This document shows, piece by piece, positions 45,120 to 53,313 of a stretch of DNA of 55,797 bases. Every line of letters starts with the position of its first letter. Position 1 is the first letter of the stretch. The stretch comes from Cognataquiflexum rubidum (GTDB lineage Bacteria > Bacteroidota > Bacteroidia > Cytophagales > Cyclobacteriaceae). Under the pieces are notes generated by a model that saw only the letters and a program-made list of their open reading frames with translations, was not told where the DNA came from and searched no databases. Position numbers and translations under genes: made by a program. The stretch lies in the NCBI RefSeq assembly GCF_022538115.1, contig NZ_JAKZAL010000028.1:1-55797 (forward strand). Direction: 5' to 3'.

Positions 45120-45940
45120 AGTGATGATAGTTTACTTTTTTCAAACCAATCTTCATTGAGTATCTGGATATTGACCGGCTCATTTGATTTGAGCAGGGCA
45201 CTTACTGTTTTATAAAACCTTTCGTAGGCATTTCTGGAATATTGAAGGGATTTGGATGTTCCCGCGGAAACGCCATCTGCGATCAGGATGCAGCCATCCG
45301 TGTTTTCATGGGTATTTCCAACATGGATATAGACATTTTGAAAATTTGGGATTTGCTTGATTTCAAGGTGAAAATCAAACCAATTTCCATAAAGGTTTCT
45401 GTATTTTTCAGTCAGTTTGGTTACATTTTTATTGAAATCAATTGGGTAAACCCCCGCCGGAATCCGCGTATGCTTTTCGACTTTCACCTCCTTATGGGCA
45501 TCTTCGAGGGTATAGGCAAAAAATTTATTTCTCAAAAAAATCAAACCAAGGGTGGTTTCTCCGTCATCAAGGTATCTCAATACGGTAAGGGTACATTTCC
45601 CCAAAGCGGTCTCGCCACCGGATTTGGCCCCCTGTAATTTGACTTCCAAATCTTTGATTTTTTGTTCGAGTTTTGAGATTTCAGCGGTTTTTTCCATGAC
45701 AACAGGAGTTGACGGTTCGGAAGCAGGCTGCTGAATCTCCACAGGAGGTTTTGGTTTTTCTTTATTGGAGGTAAAAACTGCTGCTAATTTCTGGTATCCC
45801 TTTTCAACCAATACAGCGACGTAGCCAATAAAACCTATAATGTAAAGCCAAATTTTACTTAACAATTCAGGGTTGGTCACAAAGAGGAGAACCAAGATGG
45901 CTAAGCAAGCAATGACTAAAAGCGCTGCAAAATTTTTCAT
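45116..45940 (-). CDS. Membrane-tethered DUF5675-family protein
   Basis: 274 residues. Two N-terminal membrane helices (about 4-21 and 30-46) precede a coiled-coil segment (MEKTAEISKLEQKIKDLEVK) and a DUF5675 domain (about 115-265) with FFAYTLEDAHKEV, RIPAGVYPIDF and HVGNTHENTDGCILI, the last resembling the His...Gly-Cys active site of L,D-transpeptidase-like folds. DUF5675 genes are common in phage lysis regions. First gene of the operon; about 340 bp of AT-rich DNA lie upstream. Charge distribution again predicts the domain on the cytoplasmic side. Confidence 0.78.
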   Translation of the reverse strand: MKNFAALLVIACLAILVLLFVTNPELLSKIWLYIIGFIGYVAVLVEKGYQKLAAVFTSNKEKPKPPVEIQQPASEPSTPVVMEKTAEISKLEQKIKDLEVKLQGAKSGGETALGKCTLTVLRYLDDGETTLGLIFLRNKFFAYTLEDAHKEVKVEKHTRIPAGVYPIDFNKNVTKLTEKYRNLYGNWFDFHLEIKQIPNFQNVYIHVGNTHENTDGCILIADGVSAGTSKSLQYSRNAYERFYKTVSALLKSNEPVNIQILNEDWFEKSKLSSL

Positions 45941-46279
45941 GAAAATTCTGAGATGAAAACCTAAAATTTATCGAGTTACTCAAAAAAGACTATAAATAAT
46001 TTTAAAATTTAAATATTTACCTCTTGAAAATCAAGAAAATATCGACTTTTCATTTTATCCTTTTTTGGCAGAAGAGGAATCCATGTAAAAAAGAGCCTAA
46101 AAAAAATCCAATATCAAAGAATGGTTAACCTTTTGACCTGAAAATTCCTGTTTAATTCTCCTCCATTCAAATCGTTTAAATACATTTTATCAATAAAGCC
46201 CAAAAAAAGAGGAGCAATCCCCTCTGAAAATGGCTGGATTTGCTTAAATTTTCAATCTAATCAATCAAATATCAATCAA
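45941..46279. other. Divergent intergenic region
   Basis: About 340 bp, strongly AT-rich, between the DUF5675 operon and the molybdoenzyme genes. A small hairpin AGAGG...CCTCT at 46208-46225 lies about 55 bp before the iorA-like start. A TACATTTT near 46180 is a weak -7 candidate. Nothing else recognised. Confidence 0.35.
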
Positions 46280-46738
46280 ATGGCAAACTACAACCTTCGA
46301 ATTAATGGAAACGACTATAACGTTGACGTTGAAGACGATACACCACTATTGTGGGTGTTGAGGGACCATATCGGCTTGGTAGGAACAAAATATTCCTGCG
46401 GAATAGCCCAATGTGGCGCCTGTACAGTCCACGTCAATGGGGAAGCAGCTTTTTCCTGTACCTTACCGGTTTCTAGTATCGGTTCTGACGAAATCACTAC
46501 CATTGAGGGACTTTCATCAGAAGGTGACCATCCCGTCCAAAAAGCGTGGGATGAAGTAGATACTGCACAGTGCGGTTATTGTCAAGCCGGTCAGATCATG
46601 ACCGCAGCGGCATTTTTGAGAAAAAACCCAAAACCAACCATGGAAGAAATCGAAAATGCAATGAACAGAAACCTGTGCCGATGTGGCACATACCATAAAA
46701 TCCGAGAAGCAGTAGCCTTAGCAGCAAAACTTAAATAA
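46280..46738 (+). CDS. [2Fe-2S] subunit of a xanthine/aldehyde-oxidase-family enzyme (IorA-like)
   Basis: 152-residue electron-transfer subunit. The plant-type [2Fe-2S] cluster is bound by C40, C45, C48 and C60 (CGIAQCGACTVHVNG), the second cluster by C98-GY-C101 and C133-R-C135 in the helical C-terminal domain. Both sets are complete. It passes electrons from the molybdenum site to an acceptor. It is 2 bp upstream of the large subunit and closest in layout to isoquinoline 1-oxidoreductase-type two-subunit enzymes, which lack a FAD subunit; no FAD subunit is encoded here. Confidence 0.93.
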   Translation: MANYNLRINGNDYNVDVEDDTPLLWVLRDHIGLVGTKYSCGIAQCGACTVHVNGEAAFSCTLPVSSIGSDEITTIEGLSSEGDHPVQKAWDEVDTAQCGYCQAGQIMTAAAFLRKNPKPTMEEIENAMNRNLCRCGTYHKIREAVALAAKLK

Positions 46739-46740
46739 TC

Positions 46741-48903
46741 ATGGCAAATCTAACGAAAACAAATAGAAGGGATTTCCTCAAAATAGCAGCCACTGCTTCC
46801 GGGGGATTGTTTATCGGTTTCTATTGGTCAGGATGCGATTCTCCCAAGATGAAGGTTTTGACCAATGAAGAGGTGCTTCTCAACGCACATAATTTCAACA
46901 GCTATCTTACTATCTCCCCAACAGGTGAAGTGGTGATTTATTCTCCAAACCCGGAACTAGGCCAAAATATTATCACTTCTTTTCCAATGGTCGTAGCCGA
47001 AGAGCTAGATGCGGATTGGAAGAAAGTTAGGGTCTTCCAAGCCAATCTCGATACTGAAAAGTATGACAGGCAGTTGACCGGAGGATCCGGTGCTATGCCG
47101 CATTCTTGGGAAAGACTTCGAAAAGCCGGGGCGACTGCAAGACATCTTTTAATAGCAGCAGCTGCCACAAAAATGAATGTCGATGCTAGTACCCTTTCGA
47201 CTTCCAATGGAGAAGTAATCCACAAGGAGAGCGGTAAAAAAATAGGTTATGGTGAATTGGTTGCAGATGCATCCAAACTGACTGCCCCCGAAGAGGTCGC
47301 TTTAAAAGATCCAAAAGACTTTAAGATCATCGGCACCCCTGTCAAAAACGTGGAAAACAAAGCCATGTTTACAGGACAGCCACTTTATGGTCTTGATTTT
47401 TATCGGGAAGGCATGCTTCATGCCATGATTCAAAGGCCTCCTTTTGGCATGAAAATCAAATCTGTGGATGATGCCGCCGCAAGGGCAATCTCAGGTGTGA
47501 CAGATGTGGTTACGTTCAAAAACAACGTAGCCGTAGTAGGAAAGTCCACCTGGCCACTGATGAAAGCCAAAAAATTACTCAAAATAGAATATGAACCTGA
47601 TGGTGTCGTAGAAAGTACTTTTGACCATGACAGGCTATTTGCAGAATTGCTAAACGGTAAAACCGCAGAAGTCAAAAGAAAAGATGGTGATGTGGATGCG
47701 GCTTTCAAAAATGCCGCGCAAGTCATCACGAGTGAATACCAATGTCCTTTTCTTTCGCATTCTCCCATGGAACCACAAAACTTCTTTGCTCACGTACAGG
47801 GAGACAAAGTCGAATTGGTCGGACCAACTCAGACGCCCGATAGGGCTAGGAATGATACTGCACAGTTGTTGGGCATTCCGCCTGAGAATATTACTGTTCA
47901 AATCACAAGATTAGGGGGAGGTTTTGGCAGAAGGCTGAGAGCCGACTTCGTAACCGAAGCAGCTGAATTGTCCAAAATGATGAATGCCCCTATCAAATTA
48001 ACCTGGAGCAGGGAAGATGACATGACTGGAGGAGCATATCGACCTGCAGTCAGGTATAGATTCCAAGCAGCTTTGGATGAAAGTGGAAACATGATAGGAT
48101 ATAAGCTGAGGGGAGTGGGAATTAATGCAGGTAATTCCACGAGAGAAAATAATTTCCCTTCAGGAGCAGTAGAGAATGTGCTGATCGAATCTGTAGACCA
48201 TAAATCTGCCATCACTACCAATGCATGGCGAGCACCGATCACCAATTTCTTGGCCTATGCTGAGCAGTCATTCTTGGATGAAGTAGCTTTGGCAGCCAAA
48301 AAAGATCCTGTCCAATTCAGATTGGATTTATTGGCAAAAGCCAAAGCTTCGCCTGTGGGTGAATTGCAATATGACGTAGACAGAATGATCGGTGTCATCA
48401 AAATGGCTGCTGAAAAATCCAATTGGGGCAAAGATGCCAATGTCATGCAAGGCTTCAGCGTGTATTTTTCCCATAGATCGTATGTCGCTCAGGTGGCAAA
48501 CATCGAAATGGAAAATAACCAACCTGTTTTGAAGAAAATCGTCGCAGCCACAGATTGTGGAATCGTCGTGAATCCAACCGGTGCAAATCATCAGGTGCGG
48601 GGCGGTATCGTCGATGGCATGGGACATGCCATGTACGGAAACCTGACCTTCGAAAACGGATTGCCGAAGCAAAAAAACTTTGACACTTACCGTTTGATTA
48701 GGATGAAAGAAGTTCCTGAAATCGACGTCCACTATGTTCAAAACGGCATCGATCCAACAGGCCTAGGTGAACCTGCTTTGCCGCCAACAGGTGGTGCAGT
48801 GGCCAATGCGATCTTCAAAGCAACCGGAAGGAGACTTAGAAGTCAGCCGTTCATTGAGCAAAAAGAATTCTCAGATATCAAGTTACAGATTAAAAGAGCG
48901 TAA
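46741..48903 (+). CDS. Molybdopterin-binding subunit of a xanthine/aldehyde-oxidase-family enzyme (IorB-like)
   Basis: 720 residues. The N-terminus carries a twin-arginine signal (NRRDFLKIAATASGG) and a Cys at SGC, possibly a Tat lipoprotein, so the enzyme works at the periplasmic side. Motifs include LTGGSGAMPHSWERLR, ITRLGGGFGRRLRADFVTEA, the AWRAPITNF region and, near the C-terminus, GLGEPALPPTGGAVANA with the catalytic Glu at about residue 680. It hydroxylates aromatic N-heterocycles or aldehydes; the substrate is unknown. Sulfuration of its cofactor probably uses the XdhC/NifS genes at 51.6-54.4 kb. Confidence 0.93.
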   Translation: MANLTKTNRRDFLKIAATASGGLFIGFYWSGCDSPKMKVLTNEEVLLNAHNFNSYLTISPTGEVVIYSPNPELGQNIITSFPMVVAEELDADWKKVRVFQANLDTEKYDRQLTGGSGAMPHSWERLRKAGATARHLLIAAAATKMNVDASTLSTSNGEVIHKESGKKIGYGELVADASKLTAPEEVALKDPKDFKIIGTPVKNVENKAMFTGQPLYGLDFYREGMLHAMIQRPPFGMKIKSVDDAAARAISGVTDVVTFKNNVAVVGKSTWPLMKAKKLLKIEYEPDGVVESTFDHDRLFAELLNGKTAEVKRKDGDVDAAFKNAAQVITSEYQCPFLSHSPMEPQNFFAHVQGDKVELVGPTQTPDRARNDTAQLLGIPPENITVQITRLGGGFGRRLRADFVTEAAELSKMMNAPIKLTWSREDDMTGGAYRPAVRYRFQAALDESGNMIGYKLRGVGINAGNSTRENNFPSGAVENVLIESVDHKSAITTNAWRAPITNFLAYAEQSFLDEVALAAKKDPVQFRLDLLAKAKASPVGELQYDVDRMIGVIKMAAEKSNWGKDANVMQGFSVYFSHRSYVAQVANIEMENNQPVLKKIVAATDCGIVVNPTGANHQVRGGIVDGMGHAMYGNLTFENGLPKQKNFDTYRLIRMKEVPEIDVHYVQNGIDPTGLGEPALPPTGGAVANAIFKATGRRLRSQPFIEQKEFSDIKLQIKRA

Positions 48904-48923
48904 AAGCAGCAAGTTAATAGTGC

Positions 48924-48964
48924 AGGCCCACCGTCGGAAGGATATTCCCGGTGGGCTTTTTTTT
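48924..48964 (+). terminator. Rho-independent terminator after the molybdoenzyme genes
   Basis: GCCCACC (48926-48932) pairs with GGTGGGC (48950-48956), followed by eight T. Confidence 0.9.
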
Positions 48965-49135
48965 AAATCTCATCCTTTTTCACAACTTAGGAAAAGACAT
49001 TTTTGACCGTTAAACTATTTTTCTTTAATCATTTACCTTTCTCCCAAAAATCTTCGATTAAATAGAAAACAGGCAGACCAAAAACTCGAAAAGTCACCAT
49101 TAGCATGGAATTCTGAACTTTTCTATCTAATTTAG

Positions 49136-49153
49136 TGTACCATAATGTGTACA
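49136..49153. promoter_or_regulatory. Putative YefM/YoeB operator
   Basis: TGTACC (49136-49141) and TGTACA (49148-49153, inside the palindrome TGTGTACACA) lie 12 bp apart centre to centre, just upstream of the antitoxin ATG at 49168. The E. coli yefM-yoeB operator is built on TGTACA hexamers at that spacing, so this is probably the autoregulatory site. Confidence 0.6.
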
Positions 49154-49167
49154 CATAATTTAATATC

Positions 49168-49419
49168 ATGTTAGTAATAAGCACTAGAGAATTCCGACAA
49201 AATCTCAAAAAATATCTAGATCTGATCGATAAGAATGAGCGAGTGATCATTCAGAGAGGAAAAGGCAAGGTCTATGAAATTTCAAACGAAGTAAAAAATG
49301 ATCGATTCTTTGATAACCCTGTCGTTCAGGAACGATTGGCCAAAAGCATTCAGTCTTATTCAGAGGGAAAAACGGTGAAGTTGTCTGATGAGCAATTGAA
49401 GGATCTTCTCGGTATATGA
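49168..49419 (+). CDS. Antitoxin of the Phd/YefM family
   Basis: 83 residues. The N-terminal DNA-binding half reads MLVISTREFRQNLKKYLDLI and DKNERVIIQRGKGKVYEI, the Phd/YefM pattern. The C-terminal tail (VQERLAKSIQSYSEGKTVKL) wraps the toxin. It neutralises the YoeB-type toxin encoded next (4-bp ATGA overlap) and should repress the pair's promoter through the TGTACA boxes upstream. Confidence 0.9.
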   Translation: MLVISTREFRQNLKKYLDLIDKNERVIIQRGKGKVYEISNEVKNDRFFDNPVVQERLAKSIQSYSEGKTVKLSDEQLKDLLGI

Positions 49420-49694
49420 CTTTTGAGATAGAATTTACAGTTGAGGCTTTGGAGGATATTCAGAAGCTGAAGAAAACAGGAAATCAGGCGATTTTAAAGA
49501 AATTTTTCTCTTTAATTCAGGAATTAAAAGAACATCCTGAAACAGGTACAGGAAAACCTGAAAGTCTCAAACATTTTCAGCAGAATACTTGGTCAAGAAG
49601 GATAGATAAAAAGCACAGGCTCGTTTATTTGATTGATGGGACTAAAATCGTGGTGACTATTTTAGGAGCCTATGGCCATTATGGTGATAAGTAA
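49416..49694 (+). CDS. yoeB: YoeB-type mRNA interferase toxin
   Basis: 92 residues of the RelE/ParE fold, Txe/YoeB branch: a ribosome-dependent mRNA endonuclease. Diagnostic pieces are HPETGTGKPESLKHFQQNTW, SRRIDKKHRLVY and the C-terminal LGAYGHYGDK with the catalytic His and Tyr. Length is typical and all key residues are in place, so the toxin should be active. Translation is coupled to the antitoxin. Confidence 0.92.
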   Translation: MTFEIEFTVEALEDIQKLKKTGNQAILKKFFSLIQELKEHPETGTGKPESLKHFQQNTWSRRIDKKHRLVYLIDGTKIVVTILGAYGHYGDK

Positions 49695-49757
49695 AATTCT
49701 TTCAAAAATTGAAAATATAGGGAAGTGTCTAAAAAAGTCATTTGCAATATAATTTGA

Positions 49758-49820
49758 GAGCCTATCAAGACTTTTGGTTCTGAAAAGACAAAAAAATGAG
49801 ATAGGGAGCTTTTTTTATTT
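49758..49820 (+). terminator. Possible terminator after the toxin gene
   Basis: GCCTATC pairs with GATAGGGAGC across a long A-rich loop and is followed by TTTTTTT. The stem is short and the loop large. Confidence 0.35.
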
Positions 49821-49889
49821 TGGTATCGTCCATTCCGCGCCTGGTTTAATCGAAAGGTGTAAACCGCAATTTGCCAATGAATCCAAACC

Positions 49890-50022
49890 TTTTTGCTTAT
49901 TGGAATTTGTAATTCATTTTACCAAGAATTACCTTTCGTTTGGGTGTTTGGCTGAATCCAATTACAAATTGGAATTGATAATAGGGTGGAATTACAAATC
50001 CCACCCAGTTCTAGCATAAGAC
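49890..50022. repeat. Degenerate palindromic intergenic repeat
   Basis: ATTGGAATTTGTAATT near 49898 is an almost perfect inverse of AATTACAAATTGGAAT near 49961, and GGAATTACAAATCCCACCC follows. The stretch 49695-50087 holds no convincing gene. Confidence 0.45.
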
Positions 50023-50087
50023 GTTTGACTAGACCCCAAGAGGGGGAGTATTACATTAAAACTTTATGAATTTAAGATAATGCGCAA

Positions 50088-50447
50088 ATGAAGAATTCAT
50101 TAATAGTTGGTTTGTTTGCTATTGTCATATTAGTTTTTATAGGTATTTGGATGCAAAGAAAATATATAGAAAATGGAAAGAAGCATTTCGAAGAATTCAA
50201 TTCGGCAGAAATAGATTCACAAATTCAATCTATAAAAATTGCATTTAAAGGCACAGAAATGAGCTTAGTGGATGGAAGGAAATTTGTTTTTTACCCAATT
50301 TCCAATAATAACTTGAATGACGGCATAAAATTTAGCTATACTGCCCAGAAAGGTGACCATGTTTTCAAACCTGCCTTTTATGATACTCTATTTTTGGTTC
50401 AAGAGGATAAAAAGTTTGCCTATACTTTCAAAAATTTGATTGATTAA
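50088..50447 (+). CDS. Hypothetical single-pass membrane protein
   Basis: 119 residues. One N-terminal helix (SLIVGLFAIVILVFIGIWM) anchors a small soluble domain with alternating strands (IQSIKIAFKGTEMSLVDGRK, HVFKPAFYDTLFLV). No family recognised. Base composition is AT-richer than the core genes nearby, consistent with accessory DNA. Confidence 0.6.
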   Translation: MKNSLIVGLFAIVILVFIGIWMQRKYIENGKKHFEEFNSAEIDSQIQSIKIAFKGTEMSLVDGRKFVFYPISNNNLNDGIKFSYTAQKGDHVFKPAFYDTLFLVQEDKKFAYTFKNLID

Positions 50448-50523
50448 GAATTAACTTTCAATTAAGGCTTTGCAGTTTTAATCTAATTGCATCTCGAAAG
50501 CAGATAAGAAATAATTACAAAAA

Positions 50524-51057
50524 ATGAAAGAAAAAAAGGTTTTGCTCTTATTCCTAGTTTTATGTTCGTGTTTGTCTAGTAGCAATGATGATCATGAAAA
50601 GGATTTGGAACATTTTTCAACTTTTCATCCAAATGGAAGTGTGAGCTGGATTGGAACAAAATATTTAGGCAAGCCTCACGAAAAGTGGTTTGCGTTTTAT
50701 GAAAATGGAGAAAAGTGGCTAGAGTATAATTATGAATTTGGTGTTCAAAATGGAGAGCAATTTGAATACAGAAACGGAAGATTGTTTTCTATTGAGAATT
50801 TTGTAAAAGGAAAAAGAGAGGGTTGGGCGAAATATTATAACGTTGAATGTTCTAATTTACTCTCAGAAGGAAGGTATTCGAAGGACAAACAGGAGGGGTA
50901 TTGGTTCGAATATTATGGGAAAGTCATTTCAACAGTTTATTTATACAAAGAAGATTCCTTAATTAAAGTTATTTACAAAAATCCTAACCATTTTGAAGAT
51001 TTTGACTCTGCGCCGTTGCCACCATACAATGATGAGTGTTGCTGTACAGTTAAATGA
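50524..51057 (+). CDS. YwqK-type MORN-repeat lipoprotein
   Basis: 177 residues. A short signal with lipobox-like LVLCSC (Cys near 15) precedes repeats of the form FHPNGSVSWIGTKYLGKPH, WFAFYENGEKWLEYNYEFG, NGEQFEYRNGRLFSIENFVK, GKREGWAKYY and KQEGYWFEYYGKV. These YwqK/MORN-like repeats are beta-hairpin ladders and are often annotated as antitoxins in Bacteroidota. The C-terminal CCC motif (DECCCTVK) is odd. No toxin partner is next to it. Confidence 0.75.
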   Translation: MKEKKVLLLFLVLCSCLSSSNDDHEKDLEHFSTFHPNGSVSWIGTKYLGKPHEKWFAFYENGEKWLEYNYEFGVQNGEQFEYRNGRLFSIENFVKGKREGWAKYYNVECSNLLSEGRYSKDKQEGYWFEYYGKVISTVYLYKEDSLIKVIYKNPNHFEDFDSAPLPPYNDECCCTVK

Positions 51058-51135
51058 TGCCTGACAATAGAAGCATGTCTCTGACTAGGTAATTGTGTAA
51101 GCTGCCATTGGAATCTTTTCCTGGGTGGTTTTTTT

Positions 51136-51492
51136 TTAAATCTCATCCATTTCCCTTTCCGGCCAATAAGGTCCTGTCAAAGTTAGGTTCTGAAATAATG
51201 GGTCAAATTCAAATTGAATCGGCATTTCATCCCGCTTTTGTTCGTGGATATTGATGCAGGCATTGAAATGGACTAAATCAAAACCTAACATCAACTTACC
51301 TTTCAAATCGCTTATAAATTCAATTTCTCCTTTCAACTTCACCTTTTCAGCTATAGCCCCTTCTTTTTTGAAGTAATAAGAAAGAAAAATTCCCAAATCT
51401 CTTTCATTTGCTTCCAATAATCCCTTCAACAAAATGTCAGGATTCTTTGATTGATCTTGTGGGTTTAGGGAAAATTTCCAGGTTTCTTGCAT
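51136..51492 (-). CDS. Hypothetical protein
   Basis: 118 residues from the ATG at 51492 (a slightly longer start would need TTG). A soluble alpha/beta protein with a central polar region (NPDILLKGLLEANERDLGIF) and strands near the C-terminus (IQFEFDPLFQNLTLTGPYWP). It is transcribed away from the cysteine desulfurase gene. No family is recognised. Confidence 0.6.
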   Translation of the reverse strand: MQETWKFSLNPQDQSKNPDILLKGLLEANERDLGIFLSYYFKKEGAIAEKVKLKGEIEFISDLKGKLMLGFDLVHFNACINIHEQKRDEMPIQFEFDPLFQNLTLTGPYWPEREMDEI

Positions 51493-51571
51493 CTCCAAAA
51501 TTAATTATTTTAACCATTTATTAGGTTTGGTTTTGCTAAAGGTTTTACATTGGAATTTTCTTTGCAATTCG

Positions 51572-52717
51572 ATGAAATACCCGATTTATTTGGATTACAA
51601 TGCCACTACTCCCTGTGCGCCTGAGGTGATTGAAGCCATGATTCTATGGTTTGGTCAGCACTTCGGCAATGCGGCAAGCAAAAGCCATCCCTATGGTTGG
51701 ATGGCCGAGGATGCTGTCGAGACCGCCCGGGAACAAGTCGCAAACCTGATAGGAGCAAAACCAAAAGAAATCATTTTTACCTCAGGTGCTACGGAAGCCA
51801 TCAATTTGGCCCTTAAAGGGATTTTTGAACATTATAGCGGAGAAAAGCAACATTACATCAGCTGCAAAACCGAGCACAAAGCAGTATTGGATACTTTGGA
51901 TCTCCTTCAATCCAAAGGAGCAGAAGTTACTTATCTACCTGTTAATCAATTTGGTGAGGTTGATCTTGAGGAACTGGATTCAAGCATATTGCCACATACC
52001 AAAATGATTGCCTTGATGTGGGCCAACAATGAAACGGGGCTTATCCATCAAATGGATCGGATCAAGGAAATTGCCGAAGAACGAAATATCATTCTCTTTA
52101 CGGATGCTGTACAGGCGGTAGGAAAAATTCCTTTGGACATCAAAGGAATTCATTTAATGGCGATTTCGGCCCACAAAATGTACGGTCCAAAAGGCGTCGG
52201 AGCATTGTATATCCGACACAACCACCACCTTCCAAAACCTTTGGCATTGATAGATGGGGGAGGACACGAAAAGGGATTCAGAAGCGGAACGCTCAATGTA
52301 CCCGGAATTGTAGGGTTCGGAAAAGCAGCTGAACTCCGGTCAAAAAATCAGATTGTAGAAGCTAGTCGCTTAGAAAACCTTCGAAACTTATTGGAAAGCA
52401 AGATTTTAGAAATAGAAGGAGCAAAGGTGAATGGGAATCTAAAGAATAGGTTATCGCATGTATCCAATATTTCCTTTGATGGGGTGGAAGGAGTGGAGCT
52501 TCTTCAAAGGGTAAACAAAGAAGTTGCCGTAAGTTCAGGTTCTGCATGTACGAGCATATCACCAAAACCATCCCATGTTTTGGCTTCGATGGGAATTGAT
52601 CCCGATTTGGGAAGGGCGTCGATCCGTTTCAGTTTGGGTTTAAATACTACCGAGTCTGAAATTATTTTTGCGGCTGAGTATATCAAAAAAGTGGTGGAAA
52701 CATTGAGGAAACCCTAG
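51572..52717 (+). CDS. Cysteine desulfurase (NifS/IscS-like)
   Basis: 381-residue PLP enzyme from the ATG at 51572. It takes sulfur from cysteine. PLP-binding Lys in ISAHKMYGPKGVGALYI (about 204), TDAVQAVGKI and the mobile-loop Cys in SSGSACTSIS are all present. Its 3' end meets the MocA-like gene with the two stop codons overlapping. Location next to mocA-like and xdhC suggests it sulfurates the molybdenum cofactor for the xanthine-oxidase-family enzyme, as NifS4 does with XdhC in Rhodobacter capsulatus. Housekeeping Fe-S assembly is the alternative. Confidence 0.9.
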   Translation: MKYPIYLDYNATTPCAPEVIEAMILWFGQHFGNAASKSHPYGWMAEDAVETAREQVANLIGAKPKEIIFTSGATEAINLALKGIFEHYSGEKQHYISCKTEHKAVLDTLDLLQSKGAEVTYLPVNQFGEVDLEELDSSILPHTKMIALMWANNETGLIHQMDRIKEIAEERNIILFTDAVQAVGKIPLDIKGIHLMAISAHKMYGPKGVGALYIRHNHHLPKPLALIDGGGHEKGFRSGTLNVPGIVGFGKAAELRSKNQIVEASRLENLRNLLESKILEIEGAKVNGNLKNRLSHVSNISFDGVEGVELLQRVNKEVAVSSGSACTSISPKPSHVLASMGIDPDLGRASIRFSLGLNTTESEIIFAAEYIKKVVETLRKP

Positions 52718-53313
52718 CTGCCACTTTTCAGCCTTTGGTAATCTTCCATCGTGTCGATGTCTATTGCTCCCAGGGGAAAGTCAATGGTGTGCAAATCATC
52801 TTGGTGGGCTATTACCAATTTTTTAGCACCTTCATTTCCGGTTAAGGAAAGTAGTTCCGGAAAATACTTTTTGGTAAACAATACCGGAACACCAAACGTC
52901 CCATAATAACTGCAAGCAATAATTTCACTATTTGTATTTAATTTATTTTTAATCAGTGAGTTAAGAATTTTTGAATCTACAAAAGGTTGGTCTGATAGCA
53001 TCAGGATTACCTGATCAGGATCTGAATTTTCCATTAGATACTTCAGCCCTTTTTGCATGGAAGAGGCCATCCCATTTTCCCAATTTACGTTGACGACTCG
53101 ATCTACTTTTGTATGGTCGATTTTTTCAACAATTAAATCCGCATTTGCACCCAAGACAATAACACAGGAATTGGCAAGGGAATTTTGTGCAGCCTCGACA
53201 GCTATTTCAAGGAGAGTTTTTCCTTTGAATTCGAGCAATTGTTTCGGTTGTCCCAATCGGGAAGAACTGCCGGCAGCAAGGATGATGACACCGGTTCTGA
53301 TTTCATTTTTCAT
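52714..53313 (-). CDS. MocA-like molybdenum cofactor nucleotidyltransferase
   Basis: 199 residues, nucleotidyltransferase fold. VIILAAGSSSRLGQPKQLL (about 8-26) is the nucleotide-binding loop, MLSDQPFVDS carries the metal-binding Asp and FGVPVLFTKKYFPELL fits the molybdopterin cytidylyltransferase branch. It attaches CMP to the cofactor used by xanthine/aldehyde-oxidase-family enzymes. Its ATG overlaps the xdhC stop by 4 bp, so they form an operon. Confidence 0.9.
   Translation of the reverse strand: MKNEIRTGVIILAAGSSSRLGQPKQLLEFKGKTLLEIAVEAAQNSLANSCVIVLGANADLIVEKIDHTKVDRVVNVNWENGMASSMQKGLKYLMENSDPDQVILMLSDQPFVDSKILNSLIKNKLNTNSEIIACSYYGTFGVPVLFTKKYFPELLSLTGNEGAKKLVIAHQDDLHTIDFPLGAIDIDTMEDYQRLKSGS

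Noticed and set aside
40616-45940. Prophage lysis module
   Set aside because: Apart from the two lysis-type domains there are no phage structural, replication or integration genes on either side, and both domains are fused to multiple membrane helices.
46208-46225. Small hairpin upstream of the iorA-like gene as a riboswitch
   Set aside because: A five-pair stem with no recognisable aptamer around it; the evidence is too thin to call a Moco or other riboswitch.
49774-50019. 81-codon frame in the gap after the toxin gene
   Set aside because: It overlaps the possible terminator and the palindromic repeat and has an atypical composition.
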